A stretch of DNA of 41,697 nt from Tepidimonas charontis. GTDB taxonomy: Bacteria > Pseudomonadota > Gammaproteobacteria > Burkholderiales > Burkholderiaceae_C. The notes below the pieces were generated by a model that was given only the letters and a program-made list of their open reading frames with translations, did not search any database and had not been told where the DNA came from. The stretch covers positions 1 to 41,697 of the forward strand of contig NZ_VJON01000023.1 in NCBI RefSeq assembly GCF_007556685.1, given 5' to 3'. Numbering within the stretch: position 1 is the stretch's first letter; every line of letters starts with the position of its first letter. Positions 35,635 through 41,697 of the stretch are shown here, one piece after another. A program made the translations under genes and the position numbers.

Positions 35635-36060
35635 TTATTCGATGCGGATGCGCTTGCCGGCCACCGCCACTTTCTTCGGCAGCGTCAGCGTCAACACGCC
35701 GTTTTCGAACTTGGCGCTAGCCGCGCCTTCGTCCACATCGCCCGGCAGGGCGAAGCTGCGCGATACGGCGCCGAAGTAGCGCTCGCTGTGCAGCACCTTC
35801 TCACCCTCGCGCTTGACGTCCTCTTGCTTGACTTCGGCGCTGATGGTGACCACGTTGTTGTCCACTGTGACGTGGATCGCGTCCTTGTTGACACCCGGCA
35901 TCTCGGCCGAGATGGTGTAGGCGTTGTCGGACTCGGTGATATCGACCTTGATCTGCTGCGGCAGCGGGTCGCCATGCAGCGGCCGGATGTAGAAACCCGG
36001 CGCCAGATCGCGGAAAAACTCGTCAAACAGGCTCATGCGGCGCGGAATCAGGTTGCTCAT
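35635..36060 (-). CDS. Hsp20/alpha-crystallin small heat shock protein
   Basis: This 141-residue ATP-independent holdase binds unfolding proteins in the cytosol. The alpha-crystallin domain (about 38-135) shows VDITESDNAYTISAEMPGV and the C-terminal beta strands FENGVLTLTLPKK with the A-x-x-x-n-GVL motif. The short tail ends KRIRIE. The ATG at 36060 has AAGGAG about 9 bases upstream and gives the family-typical start (SNLIPRRMSLFDEFFRD). Expression is expected from a sigma-32 promoter at 36188-36160, and the leader may fold over the ribosome binding site. Confidence 0.96.
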   Translation of the reverse strand: MSNLIPRRMSLFDEFFRDLAPGFYIRPLHGDPLPQQIKVDITESDNAYTISAEMPGVNKDAIHVTVDNNVVTISAEVKQEDVKREGEKVLHSERYFGAVSRSFALPGDVDEGAASAKFENGVLTLTLPKKVAVAGKRIRIE

Positions 36061-36069
36061 GGGTGCATT

Positions 36070-36121
36070 CTCCTTGGCTGAACCGTGGAGGCATTTCCGA
36101 ACCGTCAGCCGCCGCCTCCAC
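36070..36121 (-). promoter_or_regulatory. hsp20 leader with competing stems around the ribosome binding site
   Basis: On the minus strand, GTGGAGGC (36121-36114) is the perfect complement of GCCTCCAC (36092-36085). GGCTGA (36110-36105), inside that loop, is also complementary to TCAGCC (36081-36076), which abuts the Shine-Dalgarno AAGGAG (36075-36070). CTCC within 36092-36085 could pair with the GGAG of that site. The pairings exclude one another, as in leaders that expose the ribosome site when warmed. This is read by eye and is not a folding result. Confidence 0.4.
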
Positions 36122-36159
36122 ATCGGCGCCGACGGCCAGCATGTCGTGCTCTGTCCCCG

Positions 36160-36188
36160 AGATGAGGATGGGCTGCGGCCCTTTCAAG
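36160..36188 (-). promoter_or_regulatory. Sigma-32 (RpoH) heat shock promoter of hsp20
   Basis: Reading the minus strand, CTTGAAA (36188-36182) is an exact sigma-32 -35 element. CCTCATCT (36167-36160) matches the -10 consensus CCCCATNT at all but one position, and the spacer is 14 bases. Transcription would start near 36152, leaving a leader of about 90 bases before the hsp20 ATG at 36060. Confidence 0.85.
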
Positions 36189-36440
36189 AGCCTGCGGCCG
36201 TTGGGTGGCGCGCGTGGGCGCGCATCCTGGGCCCGCTGCACCGCAGGCACGCCACGATGCCGCCTGCGCTCGCAGCCGACTTTGATCCAGCGCAAAAGAC
36301 CCGCGCCTTGCGCCGGCGTCCAACGGCGCTGCGCGATTTTTCGCCGGACCAGCGTCGTGCAGGCGTTCGTTGAACGCACGTCACATGACGCTGCGCTTTT
36401 TTTTCACCCATCGACAGCGCTCCTGCCCTACACTGTGCCC
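36189..36440. other. Intergenic stretch between hsp20 promoter and glcD
   Basis: I see no convincing gene here. The 14 bases at 36282-36295 read TTGATCCAGCGCAA, a partial match to the FNR/Anr box TTGAT-N4-ATCAA (first half perfect, second half three of five). A small 5-bp hairpin lies at 36364-36376, and a run of eight T at 36407-36414 lies before glcD. The glcD promoter is presumably in the last 100 bases but no clear -35/-10 pair was recognised. Confidence 0.4.
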
Positions 36441-37940
36441 ATGAGCCTGCTCGATGCCACCGCCCACGACGCCGCCGAGCGCGCCGCCCGCCAAGCCGAG
36501 GTGGTGCGCGCGCTGGCCGCCGTCCTGCCGCCGCACGCGCTGTTGTGGACGGCGGAAGAGACCACACCCTACGAATGCGATGGACTGACCGCTTACCGCC
36601 AGCGGCCGCTGGCGGTGGCCCTGCCGGAAACCGAAGACCAGGTGCAGGCGGTGCTGCGTGCCTGCCACGCGCTGCAGGTGCCGGTGGTGGCGCGCGGCGC
36701 CGGTACCGGCCTGTCGGGCGGAGCCATGCCGCACCCACTGGGCGTGACGCTGTCGCTGGCCAAGTTCAACCGCATCGTGCGCATCGATCCACTGGCGCAG
36801 ACCGCCGTGGTACAAGCCGGCGTGCGCAATTTGGCCATCAGCGAGGCGGCGGCGGCTTACGGTTTGTACTATGCCCCCGACCCGAGCAGCCAGATCGCCT
36901 GCACCATCGGCGGCAACGTGGCCGAAAACTCCGGCGGCGTGCATTGCCTCAAATATGGCTTGACGCTGCACAACGTGCTCAAGGTGCGCGGCTTTTTGGC
37001 CGATGGTGAGCCCATCACCTTCGGCGGCGACGCGTTGGACGCACCCGGTTTGGATTTACTGCCGCTGGTGGTCGGCTCCGAAGGCATGTTGGCGGTGGTG
37101 CTGGAAGTGACCGTGCGCCTGCTGCCGCGGCCGCAGCTGGCGCGCTGCATCATGGCCAGTTTTGCCGACGTGCGCAGTGCCGGTGAAGCGGTGGCGGCGG
37201 TGATCGCCGCCGGCATCATCCCGGCGGGGCTGGAAATGATGGACAAGCCGATGACGGCAGCGGTGGAGGACTTCGTGCACGCCGGCTACGACCTGGACGC
37301 CGCCGCCATCTTGCTGTGCGAATCCGACGGCACCCCCGAGGAGGTGGCCGAGGAAATCGAACGCATGAGCGCCGTGCTGCGCGCCGCCGGCGCCACGCGC
37401 ATCGCCGTCAGCCGCGACGAGGCCGAGCGGCTGCGCTTCTGGAGCGGACGCAAAAACGCCTTTCCAGCCAGCGGGCGCATCAGCCCTGACTACATGTGCA
37501 TGGATTCCACCATCCCGCGCAAACGGCTGGCCGACATCCTGCAGGCCATCGCCTCAATGGAGCAACGCTACGGGCTGCGCTGCGTCAACGTCTTTCACGC
37601 CGGCGACGGCAATCTGCACCCACTGATTTTGTTCGACGCCAACGACCCCGACCAACTGGCGCGGGCCGAGCGCTTCGGCGCCGACATCCTGGAGACCAGC
37701 GTCGCCATGGGCGGCACGATCACCGGCGAGCACGGCGTGGGCGTCGAAAAGCTCAACAGCATGTGCGTGCAATTCAGCCCCGAAGAGCGCGCGCAGATGA
37801 TTGCCGTCAAGCACGCGTTCGACCCGGACGGGCGGCTCAACCCCGGCAAGGTGATCCCCACCCAGCACCGCTGCGCCGAGTACGGCCGCATGCTGGTGCG
37901 CGGCGGGCAGATACCGCATCCCGAATTGCCGCGCTTCTGA
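36441..37940 (+). CDS. glcD: FAD-linked oxidase, glycolate oxidase GlcD-like subunit
   Basis: GlcD is the FAD subunit of glycolate oxidase, which converts glycolate to glyoxylate at the membrane. Close relatives act on D-lactate. The 499-residue protein has a PCMH-type FAD domain (about 55-235) with VARGAGTGLSGGAMP and IACTIGGNVAENSGG, and a C-terminal FAD-oxidase domain with NVFHAGDGNLHP and ITGEHGVGVEK. The ATG at 36441 was chosen because the conserved N-terminal helix follows it. glcE and glcF, the usual partners, do not follow; a histidine kinase gene comes 41 bases later. The substrate therefore remains open between glycolate and D-lactate. Confidence 0.9.
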   Translation: MSLLDATAHDAAERAARQAEVVRALAAVLPPHALLWTAEETTPYECDGLTAYRQRPLAVALPETEDQVQAVLRACHALQVPVVARGAGTGLSGGAMPHPLGVTLSLAKFNRIVRIDPLAQTAVVQAGVRNLAISEAAAAYGLYYAPDPSSQIACTIGGNVAENSGGVHCLKYGLTLHNVLKVRGFLADGEPITFGGDALDAPGLDLLPLVVGSEGMLAVVLEVTVRLLPRPQLARCIMASFADVRSAGEAVAAVIAAGIIPAGLEMMDKPMTAAVEDFVHAGYDLDAAAILLCESDGTPEEVAEEIERMSAVLRAAGATRIAVSRDEAERLRFWSGRKNAFPASGRISPDYMCMDSTIPRKRLADILQAIASMEQRYGLRCVNVFHAGDGNLHPLILFDANDPDQLARAERFGADILETSVAMGGTITGEHGVGVEKLNSMCVQFSPEERAQMIAVKHAFDPDGRLNPGKVIPTQHRCAEYGRMLVRGGQIPHPELPRF

Positions 37941-37981
37941 AAAAGCGTTGCGGGCGCGTGCCATGCGCTACAGTTGCAGCC

Positions 37982-39685
37982 ATGCAGCCGCTGCCGCGCG
38001 ACCCATGGCCCACCCACCTGCCCGCCGCGTTTTTCGACGCGCTCGATAGCGCCGACCCGGCCGCCGCGGCGCTGGCTGCCACAGGCCCGAGCGGCGATGA
38101 GACCTGGTGGCAAGCCTTGGTGCACGCCCTGCCCGACGGCGTGTTGGCGCTGGACATGCAATTGCGCTGCCGCTGCGCCAACCCGGCGCTGCAGCCGCTG
38201 CTACGGCCTGGTGTGACGTGGCAGACCATCGTGGGACAGTCGTGGCACGACGTGCTGGCCGACGGCGTGCTCGACGCGCTGCTGCCGTGGGTGGCGCTGG
38301 CCCAGGGTGGAGAGGCGGGACAGACCACACTGCGATGGCCAGCCGACGACACCGCCCCCCCTTGGACACTGAACGTGCGCCCGCTTTGGGACGTGCGCGG
38401 CGCAGCGACGGGTGTACTGGTGCTGGCCCGCCCGGACACCCATGCGCACGCCATGCAGGCCGCCGCCGCGCGCGAGCACGAACTGCGCACGCGCTTGCAG
38501 CAGCAAGACGCGGCGCTGGCCACGCAGCAGGCACGCTGGCAGGCGCTGTCCAGCGCGTTGCGTGACGCCGCCATCGTCTTTCTGGACCCCGCCGGCCGCA
38601 TCAGCGATTGGCCGCCCAGCGCCGAACGCCTGCTTGGTTACCCGGCCGCGGCCGTCGTGGGCGTGGACACCACCGCGGCCGACAGCGCTGCGCCGCAGCC
38701 GCTGCCGCCCGACACCCCGCAGGCCCTGGAGCGCGCCGCGCTGCTTGGCCAGGCCGAGTCGACCGGCTGGCTGGCGCGCGCCGACGGCACACAACTGTGG
38801 GCCCATATCGTCTACACGGCCTTGCATGACGCCGATGGCCAGCCGCTGGGCACCGCCTGCCTGGTGCGCGATATGAGTGCGGTGCACCGGCTCGAAGCGC
38901 TGCTGCGCGAGCTCAACCAGGGACTGGAACGCCAAGTGCAGGAACGCACGCAAGCGCTGCAGGCCGCACTGCACGACCTCGAAGCCTTCGCCTACTCCGT
39001 CTCGCACGACCTGCGTGCGCCGCTGCGCCACATCACCGCCTACCTGGGTTTGTTGCGCGAAGATCTCGGCGTCCCCGTGTCCGACGCGGTGCAGGAGGAT
39101 CTGGCCACCATCGACGAGGCGGCCGCGCGCATGGGGCAACTGATCGAGGGCCTGTTGGCTTTTGCGCGGCTGGGGCGCGCGGCGCTGCAGCGCCAGCCCG
39201 TGCCGATGTTGGATTTGTTGCTCAGCAGCATCAACCGCGTCCAGCACGACCCGGCGCTGCGACGCGCGCCCGGGGAGTACGAACTGCACCTGCCGGCCAC
39301 GCTGCCCGTGGTCGACGGCGATCCGCTGCTGCTGTCGCAGGTGTGGGACAACCTGCTCGGCAACGCCTTCAAATACAGCCGTCCGCGTCACCCTGCGGTC
39401 ATCCAGGTCGAAGGCGGCGTCCAGCCCGCTGCTGGCGGTGGCCAGGAGGCGATCTTTCGCGTGCGCGACAACGGGGTTGGCTTCGACGACCGTCACGCCT
39501 CCAACCTGTTCGGCGTCTTTCAGCGCCTGCACCGCCCGCAGGAATTCGAAGGCACCGGCATCGGGCTGGCCCTGTGTCGGCGCATCGTCGAGCGGCACGG
39601 TGGGCGCATCGGCGCGACCGCTCGCCCCGACGCCGGCGCCACCTTCTGGTTTACGCTGCCACTGGCCAGCACCGCCTCGGCTTGA
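37982..39685 (+). CDS. PAS-domain sensor histidine kinase (cytosolic)
   Basis: This 567-residue kinase has no membrane helix. Two PAS-like sensor regions (about 40-160 and 185-310) are joined by a coiled coil. A short second coiled coil leads to the HisKA dimerisation domain with the phosphorylated His in SVSHDLRAPLRH (near residue 343), and an HATPase domain (about 440-565) follows with DNLLGNAFKYS (N box), DNGVGFD (G1) and FEGTGIGLAL (G2). The kinase domain resembles that of bacteriophytochromes. No response regulator lies beside it, so it is an orphan kinase. The ATG at 37982 follows glcD by 41 bases. Its signal is unknown. Confidence 0.92.
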   Translation: MQPLPRDPWPTHLPAAFFDALDSADPAAAALAATGPSGDETWWQALVHALPDGVLALDMQLRCRCANPALQPLLRPGVTWQTIVGQSWHDVLADGVLDALLPWVALAQGGEAGQTTLRWPADDTAPPWTLNVRPLWDVRGAATGVLVLARPDTHAHAMQAAAAREHELRTRLQQQDAALATQQARWQALSSALRDAAIVFLDPAGRISDWPPSAERLLGYPAAAVVGVDTTAADSAAPQPLPPDTPQALERAALLGQAESTGWLARADGTQLWAHIVYTALHDADGQPLGTACLVRDMSAVHRLEALLRELNQGLERQVQERTQALQAALHDLEAFAYSVSHDLRAPLRHITAYLGLLREDLGVPVSDAVQEDLATIDEAAARMGQLIEGLLAFARLGRAALQRQPVPMLDLLLSSINRVQHDPALRRAPGEYELHLPATLPVVDGDPLLLSQVWDNLLGNAFKYSRPRHPAVIQVEGGVQPAAGGGQEAIFRVRDNGVGFDDRHASNLFGVFQRLHRPQEFEGTGIGLALCRRIVERHGGRIGATARPDAGATFWFTLPLASTASA

Positions 39686-39724
39686 GTGCGTCCCGCTCCG
39701 CTGCCCTTGCTGCCCCATCCATCG

Positions 39725-40669
39725 ATGTCGCTGCTCGACGCCTCCACCACCGCCGCCGCCCTGCCCTACCCCCGGCTGGTGCAGGCCGTGGAGGCGCTGC
39801 TGCGCGACGACGACGTCCAGGTACCGGCGCGCCTGGTCCACCCCCTGCCCAGTGGTGGCAGTTTGTTCGTCATGCCGGCGACCGACACGCGACTGGCCGT
39901 CGTCAAACTGATCACCTTCGTGCCCGACAACCCGTCCCATGGCCGCCCCGCGATCCACGGCGACGTCATCGTCTTCGATGCGCGCAGCGGGCTGCGCCGC
40001 TGCGTCCTCGATGGTCCCACGGTGACGGCGCGTCGCACCGCGGCCGTCACCGTGGCCGCGGCACGCCGACTCGCTGCCTGCCCGGCCGGCCCACTGTTGA
40101 TCGTGGGCGCTGGCGTGCAAGGGCGCGCCCATCTGGAGGCCTTCGTCACCGCGCTTGGTGTGCAGCAGGTCAGCATCGCCTCGCGCAACACCCAAAGCGC
40201 CGCGGCGCTGGCCGCACATGCCGCCGCCTTGGGGGCGCGAGCCCGCGTGGTGGACGAGCCCAACGCGGCCCTGGCCGACCATCCGCTGGTCGTCAGCTGC
40301 ACCACCGCGCACGGCGTGGTGCTGGACGCGTCGCCCCGCCGAGACGCCTTCGTGGCGGCGATCGGCGCCTTCACACCGCAGATGATCGAATGGGCACCTG
40401 CGGTCGTGCGCGCCATCGCCGCCGACGGCACCATCGTGGTGGACACGCGCGACGCCGACCACGAGGCCGGCGACCTGCTGCAAGCCGGGGTCGACGTGGC
40501 CGCCTGGCCCACCCTGGGCGACGTGATCCGCGACACCCCCCTGTGGCGCCAGCAGCAAGGCAAGCGCCCGGTATTTTTCAAAAGCTGCGGCTGGGCGGGC
40601 TGGGACTTGGCCGCCGCACGCTGCGCAGTACCGCCCCTGGCGCACGCAGCGGATGGACGCTCGGGATGA
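39725..40669 (+). CDS. Ornithine cyclodeaminase/mu-crystallin family protein (probable imine reductase)
   Basis: This 314-residue protein has the family fold, with the NAD(P)-binding motif LLIVGAGVQGRAHLEAF near residue 125 and the N-terminal dimerisation domain before it. Members include ornithine cyclodeaminase, alanine dehydrogenase and delta-1-pyrroline-2-carboxylate reductase. The general appearance and length fit the reductase group, which reduces cyclic imines from proline, hydroxyproline or lysine breakdown. The ATG at 39725 begins MSLLDAST. A GTG at 39686 would extend the frame. A RidA-family deaminase gene lies 98 bases downstream, which fits imine chemistry. Confidence 0.82.
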   Translation: MSLLDASTTAAALPYPRLVQAVEALLRDDDVQVPARLVHPLPSGGSLFVMPATDTRLAVVKLITFVPDNPSHGRPAIHGDVIVFDARSGLRRCVLDGPTVTARRTAAVTVAAARRLAACPAGPLLIVGAGVQGRAHLEAFVTALGVQQVSIASRNTQSAAALAAHAAALGARARVVDEPNAALADHPLVVSCTTAHGVVLDASPRRDAFVAAIGAFTPQMIEWAPAVVRAIAADGTIVVDTRDADHEAGDLLQAGVDVAAWPTLGDVIRDTPLWRQQQGKRPVFFKSCGWAGWDLAAARCAVPPLAHAADGRSG

Positions 40670-40767
40670 GGCGAGCGCCCCGCCACCCGCTGCATCCAAC
40701 CCCCGTTATTTCCCGTTGGCACGGACTGCACCCGTCGCCGCCAACCCACGACACAGGAGATTCGATC

Positions 40768-41112
40768 ATGGTGCAACGCTTCGACGTCGGCGCACGCCTG
40801 TCGGAGATGGCCATCCACAACGGCACGGTCTATCTGGCCGGTCAGGTGCCAGACGATCCGACCCAGGACATCGAGGACCAAACCCGCCAGGTGCTGGGCA
40901 TGATCGATGCGCTGCTGGCGCGCGCCGGCACCGACAAGACCCGGCTGCTGATGGTGCAGATCTTCCTGGCCGATCTGGCCGACTTCGACGCCATGAACCG
41001 CGTCTGGGACGCCTGGGTGCCCGCCGGCCACACGCCGCCACGCGCCACCGTTGAAGCCAAACTGGCCGACCCGCGCTGGAAGATCGAAATCGTCGCCACC
41101 GCGGCGCTCTGA
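40768..41112 (+). CDS. RidA/YjgF family enamine/imine deaminase
   Basis: This 114-residue protein has the trimeric RidA fold, which hydrolyses reactive enamines and imines to ketoacids and ammonia. Typical features are VYLAGQVPDD near the start, TRQVLGMIDALLARAG in the middle, and PPRATVEAKLADPRWKIEI at the end, where the active-site Arg (PRATVE) and Glu lie. It belongs to the YjgF-like group found beside amino acid catabolic genes rather than being clearly RidA itself. The ATG at 40768 has CAGGAG upstream. The upstream gene is an imine reductase-like protein, so the pair may limit damage from cyclic imines. Confidence 0.9.
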   Translation: MVQRFDVGARLSEMAIHNGTVYLAGQVPDDPTQDIEDQTRQVLGMIDALLARAGTDKTRLLMVQIFLADLADFDAMNRVWDAWVPAGHTPPRATVEAKLADPRWKIEIVATAAL

Positions 41113-41119
41113 TGCCACG

Positions 41120-41158
41120 CGCGGGCCCGTACCGCGCAGCGACGCTGCCCGGGCCGCG
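41120..41158. terminator. Large stem-loop between convergent ridA-type and lrp-type genes
   Basis: CGCGGGCCCG (41120-41129) pairs with CGGGCCGCG (41150-41158) with a one-base bulge. Inside, GCAGC pairs with GCTGC (41136-41148) around a 3-base loop. It begins 7 bases after the RidA-family stop. No T-run is present, but its position between convergent genes favours a transcript end. Confidence 0.5.
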
Positions 41159-41194
41159 ACCCACACTCCGATCCCCCCATCGGCAACCGCACCA

Positions 41195-41218
41195 GCACAC
41201 CGTCGGGCACACCGTCGG
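41195..41218. repeat. Tandem 12-bp repeat, two copies
   Basis: GCACACCGTCGG occurs twice in direct succession (41195-41206 and 41207-41218), ending 9 bases before the stop of the lrp-type gene. It is most likely a simple slippage duplication. Confidence 0.8.
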
Positions 41219-41227
41219 TGCACCCAC

Positions 41228-41449
41228 TCAACGGTAGGTGCGCAGGTGGATACTGGTTTCGCTGCTGTGGATGCCCTTGATGAGCCGAATGCGCTCCAGG
41301 ATATCCGAGAGCTCGTGCATCGATGTGGCCTCCAATTCGGCCAACAGGTCCCAGCGGCCGTTGGTATCGTGGAGTTTGACCACGCCCGGCTCACCCAACA
41401 GGCTGGCGATCACGGCGCGCGTCTGGTTGCCCTCCACCAAAATGCTCAT
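41228..41449 (-). CDS. Lrp-type ligand (RAM) domain protein, probably frameshifted at its start
   Basis: From ATG 41449 the frame encodes 73 residues that form one RAM domain, the C-terminal ligand domain of Lrp/AsnC regulators (SILVEGNQTRAVIASLL, then GRWDLLAELEA, then IRLIKGIHSSETSIHL). No helix-turn-helix is present. The ATG has no ribosome binding site, and the codons just before it (RIIRDTTRAW) look coding. A separate 32-codon frame from ATG 41544 ends in an ATGA overlap with this gene. One extra A near 41476-41477 would fuse both into one protein reading through VNEIIRDTTRAW. The gene is therefore either a stand-alone RAM protein with a broken N-terminus or a sequencing error. The IS end lies 28 bases beyond 41544. 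Confidence 0.65.
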   Translation of the reverse strand: MSILVEGNQTRAVIASLLGEPGVVKLHDTNGRWDLLAELEATSMHELSDILERIRLIKGIHSSETSIHLRTYR

Positions 41450-41571
41450 CCAGGCGCGTGTCGTGTCTCGGATGATTCGTTGACTGGACGACGCCGTGGT
41501 TTACTGTTGGCCCGAGAGGTCATGCTGGAGCTGAAACGATGCATCTGAGGCTGCACAAGAACGTCACCACG

Positions 41572-41697
41572 GGTAGTGTGCTGACTTGTGTGCAAAATCG
41601 CCTGGGGTAGTAAGCGGGCGGGTGGTCATGGTAAGAGGTTGATTGCGAGATCGACCTTGAACCCTGAAGGAGGGCAAACCATGACCACGAGCAAGCA
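41572..41697 (+). mobile_element. Insertion sequence end, right copy (partial)
   Basis: This is the exact inverted copy of positions 2-127. Reading rightward it starts GTAGTGTGCTGACTTG, then carries a strong ribosome binding site (AAGGAGG at 41667-41673) and an ATG at 41681 that begins a transposase with MTTSK. The element runs off the end of the window. Its insertion point is upstream of the small lrp-type gene and could have removed that gene's promoter. Confidence 0.8.

Noticed and set aside
36023-36379. Minus-strand frame of 118 codons upstream of and overlapping hsp20.
   Set aside because: It spans the sigma-32 promoter and leader, has no recognisable domain and no ribosome binding site.
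38201-40699. Very long open frame on the minus strand opposite the histidine kinase and cyclodeaminase-family genes.
   Set aside because: Its translation is rich in Arg, Gln, Gly and His without domains. The plus-strand genes have clear motifs. Such antisense frames are usual in GC-rich DNA.
1-41697. Composite transposon bounded by the inverted IS ends.
   Set aside because: The interior consists of essential housekeeping genes in conserved operons, and the IS ends are more simply explained as assembly break points.
1-41697. CRISPR arrays, tRNA or rRNA genes, phage genes.
   Set aside because: No regularly spaced repeats, no tRNA-like TTCGA arms with matching stems and no phage structural or integrase motifs were seen on either strand.

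Overview
The window reads as about 41.7 kb of chromosome from a GC-rich betaproteobacterium. Gene content and order suggest Burkholderiales, most likely Comamonadaceae or a close relative: metX-metW, a cysI-DUF934-cysH-cysD-cysN-cobA operon, kdsD-kdsC-lptC behind a CPA2 antiporter, and FNT, Hsp20, GlcD and MetX sequences of that type. The assignment rests on remembered family features, not on a search. Nearly every gene is a complete housekeeping or metabolic gene. No phage, CRISPR array, rRNA or tRNA was seen. The first 127 and last 126 bases are inverted copies of the same insertion-sequence end, including the ribosome binding site and first codons of a transposase. The window therefore looks like a whole contig broken at IS copies, and the left copy truncates an MFS transporter gene.

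Layout from left to right. (1) 1-366: IS end and a truncated MFS gene. (2) 393-8200, all minus strand: M20 peptidase, PAS-PAS-GGDEF-EAL protein, two methyl-accepting chemotaxis proteins and cheW, which form a signalling block without cheA or cheR. (3) 8412-10951, minus: apt, and a cation/proton antiporter with an RCK domain. (4) 10987-13336, plus: kdsD, kdsC and lptC for Kdo and LPS export, without the lptA-lptB that usually follow. (5) 13330-14769, minus: RRM RNA-binding protein and a formate/nitrite channel. (6) 14806-16716, plus: promoter, SAM-II riboswitch, metX and metW. (7) 16737-18134, minus: class III aminotransferase. (8) 18181-24891, plus: a CbiX-type chelatase and then the assimilatory sulfate reduction operon. 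These form one pathway: CysDN makes APS, CysH reduces it to sulfite, CysI reduces sulfite to sulfide, and CobA with the chelatase supply siroheme. MetX then provides the acceptor for sulfide incorporation into homocysteine. (9) 24898-27769: ECF sigma factor and mnmH (minus) divergent from selD (plus), a selenium-to-tRNA module. (10) 27953-32540: glmS and glmU for UDP-GlcNAc, with an Lrp-type regulator and a secreted SH3 protein between them. (11) 32723-35480, plus: 2-dehydropantoate reductase, purU and a LysR regulator. (12) 35635-36188, minus: hsp20 with a recognisable sigma-32 promoter. (13) 36441-41112, plus: glcD, a PAS histidine kinase, an ornithine cyclodeaminase-family reductase and a RidA-family deaminase. 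(14) 41228-41697: a small Lrp-type ligand-domain gene that looks frameshifted, then the second IS end.

I did not find a clearly new multi-gene system. The most informative signals are regulatory: a SAM-II aptamer before metX, a sigma-32 promoter with a leader of alternative pairings before hsp20, a perfect stem-loop covering the cysI start region, and a phased pair of identical 9-bp boxes between glmS and an lrp-type gene. The uncharacterised DUF934 protein in a sulfite reductase operon without a flavoprotein is the best candidate for new biochemistry.
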